This document shows, piece by piece, positions 51,151 through 58,729 of a stretch of DNA of 64,000 nucleotides. The position numbers and the translations under genes are program-made. The stretch is from contig CANUEZ040000180.1 of assembly GCA_948099385.1 (NCBI GenBank), positions 4,734,501 to 4,798,500 of the forward strand. The letters run 5' to 3'. The notes below the pieces were generated by a model. That model worked only from the letters and a program-made list of their open reading frames with translations. It did not search any database and was not told the origin of the DNA. This DNA comes from Fasciola hepatica (taxonomy: Eukaryota; Platyhelminthes; Trematoda; Plagiorchiida; Fasciolidae). The stretch's first letter is position 1; each line of letters starts with the position of its first letter.

Positions 51151-52550
51151 CGCATGACCGATATCCCAAGAATCGTTTGGCACTTTGTCTTCCCCGTTTT
51201 TATGACGGATAAGGAGGTGATCGTACAGGAATTTTCTCCTCTTTTATCTGAATTTCATGACTGTGTGAGATGTTGAGAAAAGGTGTTGATGAATTTGTGT
51301 TAGCATTGCACGCAAAGCATTCTGAACAATGGGGGACAGGTTTGTCCCAAGTAAACGAGTTCCCTCCTCTCAAGAATTGAATTGATAGTTCAAAGGAAAA
51401 AAAACCCAGAACACATTACTTTCAGCAGTACTGTGCACACATTCAAGAATAAAACCATGATGGAATTAAAACCACTCCAGCAATAACCTCACTAAGAGAT
51501 AGTGATGAGTTTGATTTTTATCAACGCTTTTCAGACCAGAAAAGATTAGATCTCGTTGGCAACTTATAAAAACAAGAACATTTCATGGGATAAAGACAGG
51601 AGAAGAAAGATGAAAGTGAAGTGTAGCGATCATTAAAAATTACCCTGATTCAAAGGAAAAAAGCACACTTTTGGGGTAGTATATTTCCCGTCGCCTGTTC
51701 ACTTCGTATTCTCCCCTACGTGTTCGAGTAAATACTGCTGATGTTGTGCTATTTCCAGTGACTGACTGACGTGTGCACAAAATTCGTCCAGTAGCAAGCA
51801 CTCTTCTTCAGCTGAAGTGTAAACCGAAATAATTGAAATAAACCATACAATACCAGAACAGCTTTAACAAAACAGTGTAACACGGTGTAACACGCAAGGG
51901 CAACGCTGTTTCGACGAGGATAGTACATGTGTGTGATCTGCAAGAGCACAAAATGAAAACTCGACGAGCTGTGGCCCAGTAAGTGTATTAACGGCACCAA
52001 CACTTACATTAAACAAACAACAAGATGGCGGCCTCCAATCTGGCAGTTACACCGGGTAATGGTGCTTTTATTCTGAAGCAAGCTTTGGAACAGCATTCAA
52101 TTAGTTCAACCCCAACTGAACTCTGAATTTGTCTCAAAGACAAACAGTCGACCATAATCAGTAACTCGTTCGTTTCAAGGATATTGTGTCAAGTGTCGTA
52201 CGTCCTGCTGCAGAGCAATGGAAGTCAGAAGTGGGCGACAAAGATGAGATTGGAAATAGACTTTTTTGGACCACAGATGGTCGTAGCTATAAATGGGAGG
52301 TAATTTACTCGGTAAATCTTGATATTCATATGTCCATTGGTGTATATAAGACGCGGTTCAAATTAAAAATTGAATCTTATGCAAGCTGATCTTGTTGTAG
52401 TGACAATAAATGTAGTAGCATATTGATTCATCACATTTTTTGAAAAAGATACTGTCTTTCTGTCATGCGTAAGATATTTCTCACATCGTTTGCCAAGTGC
52501 GAACCTGGGTTTGAATTGGATGAATTTTCAATGCTGGAAAGTATGTCACA
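51151..52550. other. Unassigned stretch, no gene recognised
   Basis: No recognisable gene. The frames at 51749-52003 (minus) and 52186-52389 (plus) are short and unassigned. Confidence 0.45.
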
Positions 52551-52660
52551 CTCGCGCAAGTTTCCGAAGGCCCCAGGTGTGTCCCGAAGGCTATGTAGGA
52601 CGGAGGTGACTTTAATTCGGGCAGTCGAATCCCGCCCTGGCCAAGGACCTTAGCATTTGT
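52551..52660 (+). repeat. Possible tRNA-like SINE copy
   Basis: GGGCAGTCGAATCCCGCC near 52618-52635 looks like a T-arm/box B. The 5' half is GC-rich but lacks a clean box A. Confidence 0.3.
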
Positions 52661-52859
52661 TACACAGACTACTATAGTTGTTCAACTTTTGATGTAAGTA
52701 GATTCCACGGATGGTTAGACAAAGTTTCCCGCAAGTTATTTAATTAAATGAGTGCGCATGAGTGCAACGGGAGGGGTATATACTCCATAGCTAAGAAGGC
52801 CCACTGCACTATTAGGAATAACTGGCAACGAGACCCTGAGACATGGAGTGTCAGAAAAC

Positions 52860-52990
52860 CACATAAGGTCCCAATAGGCCAAGAGTGGCGGGGGTTCGAA
52901 CCTCTGACCTCCAAGATGGTAATAAAAGGCTCTAATCCGTTAGACATCCACCTACTGGCTTTGCTTTTATTGCTTTTCATCAGTTATGCA
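52860..52990 (-). repeat. tRNA-derived SINE or pseudo-tRNA
   Basis: The minus strand reads GATGTCTAACGGATTAGAGCC (A-box region), then a spacer, then AGGTTCGAACCCC (box B, complement of 52892-52904). Order and spacing are tRNA-like, but the acceptor stem does not close, so a functional tRNA is not supported. Confidence 0.4.
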
Positions 52991-54094
52991 TATTCGGTAC
53001 TCCTCTAGCCATTCATTCTTTCAAAAGCTCGCACATTCAGTAATCGTTTGCTCAAAAAAATCTAATACATGCATCACGGGGGCATCTACACACATTTCTG
53101 ATGGGCAAAATAAATTGTAGTAAACAAGTGGCAATGAGGGATTCATCTCAGACCCCACTTTCGAACTCGGCTTCGGCAGTGAGGCTTGCCATAGTCATTA
53201 AAATAGATTTTAGGGGGAAATGTCTTTCTGTTTGTTTCTCAACGCAAGAAACTGGGTGGGAAAACACCACGTGATTCTGTGGGGGGGGGTAGCATAGCAC
53301 TCAGTGATATTCGTTTGGAATACAAATCATGGCAGATAAGGTCCTCAGGTGCACGGGTATTCAAACGTTGTTTTGCTTGCTCTGATGCTATGATGCAATT
53401 CCAGTCAGCAGAATGAAATGTGATTATGTTACATACTACTGACTCTTCTTTTTCATGTGATGAATTATCAGGTTCGAGCGTGCAGGTGGACTGGACAAGC
53501 TAAAATGTCGTGCGAATTCTCACGAGTGTGTGGTGAACACGAAAACGGCACAGCTAAATCACTCAAGATTTGAGGCTCTGTGTACCGGCCCTGTGAGTTA
53601 GAAGCCACCTGATTGCTGCCATCAAATTTGTCTCAATAACACCCTTTTGTCGACTGACGAAACAGGTCAAGTTTAGTGCTGACATACAAAATGTCATTTT
53701 TTGTGCGTTCGGTCACAGTTTTGCACATGTTGAAATAAAGGTGTTTTCCCACGAAAGCGAAAACATCAAATAAAATCACATTTCCGTCAACTTTTTGTAC
53801 GGATTAGGCTGAATATTGAGGGGATAAATCCAGTAGAAATACGTATTCATAGGTGGTTGAAAGAGAGGAAGAACGAATGGGAGAGAGAGAGAGAGAGACA
53901 AATCGAATCGGTGTTGTGGGTTTATCTGACGGCTGATATCGATCTATTTGAGTTTTTACGACAGCAATGTGAAGTGCGAAAAACAGTATTGTTGTGTTGC
54001 GTTGCATTCCATATGTTTCCGTGGTTTCTTACAAGTAGATCAAGAAACGCATGCTTTATAGAGTGTCTGGGTTTTTTGTACTGTTGAGATGATC
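52991..54094. other. Unassigned stretch with GA repeat
   Basis: No gene recognised. It contains a G10 run near 53280 and a short (GA)n tract at 53881-53898. Confidence 0.45.
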
Positions 54095-54270
54095 ATCGCA
54101 GCCTGAATGAATTTAATCTGAATGAACTAGTCAGAAGACAAACTTTGAGAGAGGAATTTCTTTCATACACTTTCATCGATCGCGTACGCATAAACTCCAG
54201 CGAGAAAAATAACTACGATATGATACGAAATGATTATTAAACAGCAGTTTTATGGGGCTCGAAGTCATGT
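54095..54270 (+). repeat. Left arm of imperfect fold-back repeat
   Basis: Pairs as reverse complement with 54430-54605. The well-matched core is 54131-54270 against 54430-54568; beyond it similarity fades. Identity is clearly below 100 percent, with substitutions and at least one 1-base indel. Both arms end inward in GT/CA microsatellite. Both encode outward-in versions of the same short peptide (RRQTLRxEFLxYT, then IDRVRI), so the repeat may derive from a coding fragment. Confidence 0.8.
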
Positions 54271-54429
54271 GTGTGTGTGTGTGTGACTGTATGTGGTTGG
54301 CTAAAACAATGGTAGGTTGAGGGTTTAGGTCATACGGTCTTGGACACATAGGGCCGGTTTAGTGTGAGCGATCGATAATACCTCAAGTCACACACGCAGA
54401 CGAGCGCGCGCACACACACACTCACTCAC
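54271..54429. other. Loop of the fold-back repeat with GT and CA tracts
   Basis: The unpaired centre starts with (GT)n (54269-54284) and ends with a CG/CA-rich tract (54402-54420), with about 115 bp of unique sequence between. Confidence 0.8.
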
Positions 54430-54605
54430 ACATGACTTCGAGCCCCATAAAATTGCTGTTAATAACCATTTCGTTTCATATCGTAGTTATTTTTCTTGGT
54501 GGATTTTATACGTACGCGATCGATGAGAGTATACGGAAGAAATTCCGCTCGCAATGTTTGTCTTCTGAAAGCTTTATTCAAATCTAATTTTACTGGTGAT
54601 AAACG
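54430..54605 (-). repeat. Right arm of imperfect fold-back repeat
   Basis: Reverse-complement partner of 54095-54270. On the minus strand it lies in a 77-codon frame (54459-54692) containing RRQTLRAEFLPYTLIDRVRI. I do not recognise this peptide. Confidence 0.8.
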
Positions 54606-54734
54606 TTTAGTGACATCGAACATTCGGATGCATTTTCTCTGCGATCTCCTCGAAAGTCTAACTTCGGCCATCCCACTTCCTTTCTGTTGCACGTGTTTTA
54701 TTGATCTCTGAGTGTAAAAAATTTCTTTTGAGGT

Positions 54735-54900
54735 GATCCAAATTTGAAAAGTCTCTGGCTTCGGCGGGATTCGAACACACGCATGGTCATCACCCTCGCT
54801 TTAGTACCGCGAGTGCTCTACCAGCTGAGTTACGAGGCCACGCCGGAGGATCTTCGACCCGCCCAAAGACACCTGGTGGGGGCAATATCTCCACTTCAGC
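54735..54900 (-). repeat. Inverted tRNA-like terminal repeat, left copy
   Basis: On the minus strand this holds a tRNA-like core (complement of about 54762-54845): acceptor GGCCTCG closing with CGAAGCC (6 of 7 pairs), a D-arm with CTCAGCTGGTAGAG, an anticodon-like stem CTCGC/GCGAG with an oversized 9-base loop, a variable-arm hairpin GGTGATGACC and a T-loop TTCGAAT. It is about 90 percent identical over roughly 110 bp to the plus-strand copy at 55760-55965. It lies directly upstream of the Penelope fragment, in opposite orientation. Confidence 0.7.
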
Positions 54901-54909
54901 AGCTTCGTC

Positions 54910-55611
54910 CCGATAAAGTACAAGATAAACACAGTGCAAACACTGTTCTGCAGAGCACAGACGATTTGCACGGCGGACACTTTGGATGAAGAAATAAATC
55001 ACATCACCAAAATTCTGACGGAAAATGGATACCCAACATCATTCTTGACAAAGTATCGTCACCTGAAACCAAGAAAGGATATTTCAGCCACAGTATCTAA
55101 GATGAAAAAAGGTGACAATGTAAGTGAGCTGATCAAAAAACGCTTGAAATCAGCTGTCAGCCGCACCTACTATGCAGCCGATCCGGTGATTATATTCACA
55201 ACCAATCGGTTAACTGGGCCATCGATGAAAGAACCATTGCCTATCCACGCCAAATCAAACTGCATATACCGATTCAAATGTGAGTGCTCAGCCACCTACA
55301 TAGGCAGAACGGAAAGGTAGTTACGTCATCGAATGGCTGAACACATTCCAGTGTGGTTTCAGAAGACAATGAGCAGCGATTTTACCAGAATGGCATCATC
55401 AACCGAGCAAAGGTCAATCAGATCATCAATTGCTCGACATATTTACGAGACTAAACATTGCGTCAACGCAAGTCAAGCGTTCAAAGTGATCTACTCGACC
55501 ACCAGTACCAAACTATTAAGATACATGGAGGCCCTGTCGATCCGTGCACACGAACCTGAACTTTGCAAACAACGCGAACCTGTAATCAATTTATCATTGC
55601 CGTGGTAACGA
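54910..55611 (+). pseudogene. Penelope-like element GIY-YIG fragment, one nonsense mutation
   Basis: C-terminal part of a Penelope polyprotein. The frame from about 54913 runs to the TAA at 55606-55608 and is broken only by TAG at 55318-55320. It reads VQTLFCRAQTIC, EEINHITKILTENGYPTSF, LKSAVSRTYYAADPVIIF, KEPLPIHAKSNCIYRFKC, then ATYIGRTER, stop, LRHRMAEHIPVWF. That is the linker plus a well-preserved GIY-YIG endonuclease: Cys-rich turn, YIGRTxR and MAEH glutamate. The related copy at 31827 has CAG (Gln) where this has TAG, so one C-to-T change explains the stop. The RT is absent (5' truncation). Inverted tRNA-like repeats flank it. It is the best-preserved Penelope endonuclease here. Confidence 0.8.
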
Positions 55612-55759
55612 GGTGTGATAATTGTTGTGTGATCATCCGATAGACATGTGTGAATGTGCGCGTCATGTGATTTTGCCTTTGTTTGTAAACATTTCGTTCA
55701 TTTATTTTGCTATAAAAATAATCACTTCGACTGCAGTATGCACTTTGTAAAGATGCAGC
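55612..55759 (+). other. Penelope 3' untranslated region
   Basis: Short AT-rich segment between the Penelope stop codon and the right tRNA-like repeat, with a TATAAAAATAA string near 55710. No ribozyme core (CTGATGA with GAAA) is present. Confidence 0.5.
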
Positions 55760-55965
55760 GGATTGATCCGGGATATATCGTGCAATCTGTGGGCGGGTAT
55801 CCGTGTGATCCATAGGAAGAAAGTCGAAGGCCCCTCGGCGTGGCCTCGTAGCTCAGCTGATAGAGCACTCGCGGTACTAAAGCGGGGGTGGTGACCATGC
55901 GTGTGTTCGAATCCCGCGGGGGCCAAAGACTTTCCACATTTGGATCACATCTAAACACTATCAAA
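55760..55965 (+). repeat. Inverted tRNA-like terminal repeat, right copy
   Basis: Plus-strand partner of 54735-54900. The tRNA-like core runs from GGCCTCG at about 55844 to GGGGGCC ending at about 55923 (6 of 7 acceptor pairs). Box A is TAGCTCAGCTGATAG and box B GTGTTCGAATCCC. Outside the core both copies share GACTTT(T/C)CA..ATTTGGATCAC, so the repeat is longer than a tRNA. The flexible anticodon-like loop (GGTACTAAA) argues against a working tRNA. It may be the 3' terminal region of this Penelope family, duplicated in inverted orientation at the 5' end. Confidence 0.7.
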
Positions 55966-56925
55966 ATCTGCCAACCATCAATACATTAAAAAATTTTTGT
56001 CAATATGAGTTTTCGGTTTTCGCCGAAGCCCGGCAAGCCCACACGCACGCACACACGAGCTCAGGACGCTTTTCCGATTTGGCTTCTGCTGAGCTTTGCT
56101 TTTCGTGTATTCAAAACATCGCCACTGAATCGGTACTAAAGTACATACAATACACTTCTCCATCTGATTGCTGACTCGAGTGGTCTCTGTTTAATCAACC
56201 AAGCGGATTTCCTAGGTATTACTTTTCGAAGCAAAGTAGAAAACAAGTTCGAGATTTGCTAACCGCCAGTATTCTTTGAACTCTGCCTTTCAGTCGGTTT
56301 TACCAATGTCATTCGGCTGGCCTCGGAGGAATGCCGAAAACATATTGTTTGATAATATACTGTACTGTACTATACATCATTTGAAAATTTTTGCATTTCA
56401 TGTGGATAGCTCTTGAGGGAGGATAAGCCGGCTTCGTGGAAGTCCCGAATAGCACCTGCTCATGAGCGGTGTGTGTAAACGGTCTTTTGATGAACAATAT
56501 TGGGAATTCGGTAGGAAGTGGCGTCTCCAGCGTCACTTGAATTTCTGTTGGAGGTAACAATCCTAAAACGAGCACAACCTGTCGGGCAACAAGAAGTTTC
56601 TGCATTGGAACCTGGTGACCGAGTGAGTAGTTCATACACCTTTTGGATGATGGTATGCCAGTCGAGGATGCCAAACGCGTCCAAGTGAATCTTACCCTAG
56701 TTAGGATAGCTGAGCAAGGGGGAAACAGAAAGTGATCTTATTCAGAGGCGGGACACATTCGCGCACGTCACGTTGCTATCCACGGGCTTCTGCGACTTTT
56801 GAGTAGAGTTATCTGCCAGGCAAAACCCACCACGCCCTCTTCCAAAGCCTAGTTGCTTTTGTCTAGCTACTCGCCGTCCGCCTGTCAGATGTCGGTGGGA
56901 GATTTAAGTTCTGATCGGGGTCATC
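55966..56925. other. Unassigned stretch, weak exon-like signal
   Basis: No gene called. The minus strand at about 56590-56710 shows a pyrimidine tract, an AG and an open frame with DAFGILDWHTIIQKVYELL, followed by CAG-GT; see findings. Confidence 0.4.
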
Positions 56926-56930
56926 GTGAC

Positions 56931-57243
56931 TGTTGTGTCTGGTTAGGGTCTCGCACACTACGCGGACAACCGATCAATATTCCTCTCATGAATGGACATA
57001 CTCTCAATTTGCCGTGATCGTTAACCATGCTTTAGCGCCAGCAGTGTTGACCTATTGATTTTGCTGTGTACTGATTGGTCTTCCTCTGCTGCGCGTGACG
57101 GCACAAGTAGTTTATTTCTTTATGCCAACTCACTTGCTTGTTTGCCGCTTAGTCGCCGGCTACGGCCGGGTTTTGTGTTTACAATCGCATAAATAAATGC
57201 AACGCCACCGTTACGTGTTTTGCTACCGATTGTGGACACAACA
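56931..57243 (+). repeat. 5' LTR of the miniature LTR retrotransposon
   Basis: 313 bp, starting TGTTGTGTC and ending GACACAACA: a perfect 9-bp inverted terminal pair with TG..CA ends. A reversed CCAAT (GATTGG) lies near 57072 and AATAAA near 57191. It differs from the 3' LTR only at 57210 (G against A at 58526). Confidence 0.95.
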
Positions 57244-57245
57244 TT

Positions 57246-57263
57246 TGGCGTCGCGGGCATCGG
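57246..57263 (+). promoter_or_regulatory. Primer-binding-site-like segment
   Basis: TGGCGTCGCGGGCATCGG begins two bases after the LTR. TGG complements the CCA end of a tRNA; I cannot say which tRNA. Confidence 0.5.
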
Positions 57264-57295
57264 CCCATTTTAATGGATTTATAAATACAGTTGAC

Positions 57296-57403
57296 ATGGA
57301 AATTAAGGGTGATTTACCATTTTCGGCGATTCAGCGAAACCATTTGTCGGATCTACGCAAGAATGCTCTGGCACTGTGGCCACAAGTCCATCTGAAGATG
57401 TGA
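57296..57403 (+). CDS. 35-codon leader frame in the LTR element
   Basis: A short frame, MEIKGDLPFSAIQRNHL and so on, that ends before the trinucleotide array. It sits where gag would start in an autonomous relative and may be a gag N-terminal remnant. The match is positional only; no family was recognised. Confidence 0.3.
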   Translation: MEIKGDLPFSAIQRNHLSDLRKNALALWPQVHLKM

Positions 57404-57544
57404 GTGATTAAGACCAGAGTGTTACTCCTAACCTCCGAGAAGTTTTTCGTTGATAACTGTTTTTATTGTTTTCATTGAATGCTTAGTCCACTTTTCTTGG
57501 TTTTGTCGCGTATACGTCCTTTATTCTAACGACGCCGTTCTGTG

Positions 57545-58200
57545 TTATATTATATGCGTACTGCTAATACTACAATTGCTGCTACTGCACTGTTATAATG
57601 ATGATTACCGCTACTCTGCTACTGCAATGACTACCAGTGTAACTCATGCTACTGCTTTTGATAATAGCAATGCCACTACCACTTCTGCCACTGCTACGGT
57701 GAACAATACTGCATCTACTTCTGTTGGTACCGCATTTCAGTTCCCAGCCATCATCTCGTTGATGAAGTTTTTGTTCTCCTTTAACGTTTTGCCCAATTTT
57801 CCACCATTCTTGCTCAAGTATGTCCTATATGCTTTCTCAGTTATACTGGCGCTGGTTTATTCAGTGTTTTGTATCGTCACATGCGTACAACAACAACTGC
57901 TGCTTCTATTGTAACTAATGCTGTGACCAGAGTTTCTGTGAATTCTACTGCGAATACGGTTCCTGTTACTACTACTGCTACTGATGCAATTACTAATGAG
58001 AATGCTGCTATGAAGAACTACTGTTACAAATACTACTACTTCTACTGCGGATACTGCTACTGCTGTGAACATAGTTCCTGTTACTACGACTTCGAACAAT
58101 GTTGTTGATGATACTACTGCTTTGGATACTACCACGACAACTGCTTCTAATGAAGGTACTACTGATACAACCGTCGCTGGTAATACTACGAACACTTTTA
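57545..58200 (+). repeat. Degenerate TAC/GCT trinucleotide array inside the LTR element
   Basis: Dense ACT, GCT and TAC triplets with a non-repetitive break at about 57720-57900. The triplet period leaves long low-complexity open frames on both strands (up to 154 codons, rich in Thr/Ala/Asn or Ser/Val); I regard these as by-products. Confidence 0.8.
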
Positions 58201-58229
58201 TCCGTTGCAAGCCTTGGATCTTTTTCCTT

Positions 58230-58246
58230 GGGGGAAGGAGAGGTGA
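58230..58246 (+). promoter_or_regulatory. Polypurine tract of the LTR element
   Basis: GGGGGAAGGAGAGGTGA ends exactly at the 3' LTR. It would prime plus-strand DNA synthesis. One T interrupts the purine run. Confidence 0.8.
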
Positions 58247-58559
58247 TGTTGTGTCTGGTTAGGGTCTCGCACACTACGCGGACAACCGATCAATATTCCT
58301 CTCATGAATGGACATACTCTCAATTTGCCGTGATCGTTAACCATGCTTTAGCGCCAGCAGTGTTGACCTATTGATTTTGCTGTGTACTGATTGGTCTTCC
58401 TCTGCTGCGCGTGACGGCACAAGTAGTTTATTTCTTTATGCCAACTCACTTGCTTGTTTGCCGCTTAGTCGCCGGCTACGGCCGGGTTTTGTGTTTACAA
58501 TCGCATAAATAAATGCAACGCCACCATTACGTGTTTTGCTACCGATTGTGGACACAACA
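58247..58559 (+). repeat. 3' LTR of the miniature LTR retrotransposon
   Basis: Copy of 56931-57243 at an offset of 1,316 bp with one substitution (A58526) over 313 bp. Confidence 0.95.
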
Positions 58560-58729
58560 GTGACAAACAAAACAGATCACCCTGGTAAGGTAGAAATATC
58601 AACCGTGATAACATAATATACCAGTAAAAGTAACTTCATTGTCAGGAACCTAAAGTTGACACAAGGTGTTGTACTGCATATTACCTAAAGCTAGTTCAGC
58701 AGTGAGAATTCATAGGACCGCTGTTCAGC

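Larger units (their letters stand above)
56926..58564 (+). mobile_element. Miniature non-autonomous LTR retrotransposon (TRIM-like), complete
   Basis: A complete 1,629-bp element (56931-58559) flanked by a perfect 5-bp target duplication GTGAC (56926-56930, 58560-58564). It has two 313-bp LTRs with one difference, a TGG primer-binding-like start two bases inside the left LTR, and a polypurine tract against the right LTR. The internal 1,003 bp encode no protease, RT, RNase H or integrase. They are filled largely with a degenerate TAC/GCT trinucleotide array. It must be mobilised in trans by an autonomous LTR element. The 5-bp duplication fits Ty3/Gypsy or BEL/Pao integrases. Near-identical LTRs make it the youngest clear insertion here. 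Confidence 0.93.

Noticed and set aside
55844..55924. Functional tRNA gene
   Set aside because: Nine-base anticodon-like loop, an imperfect T-stem and a second inverted copy within a larger repeat indicate a tRNA-derived repeat.
56931..57243. Plant-type retrozyme (hammerhead in the LTR)
   Set aside because: Size and lack of coding fit, but neither strand of the LTR contains CTGATGA with a downstream GAAA.
57450..57914. 154-codon plus-strand frame and long minus-strand frames in 57857-58274
   Set aside because: They overlie the triplet-repeat array inside the LTR element; low-complexity composition on several frames at once is explained by the repeat period.
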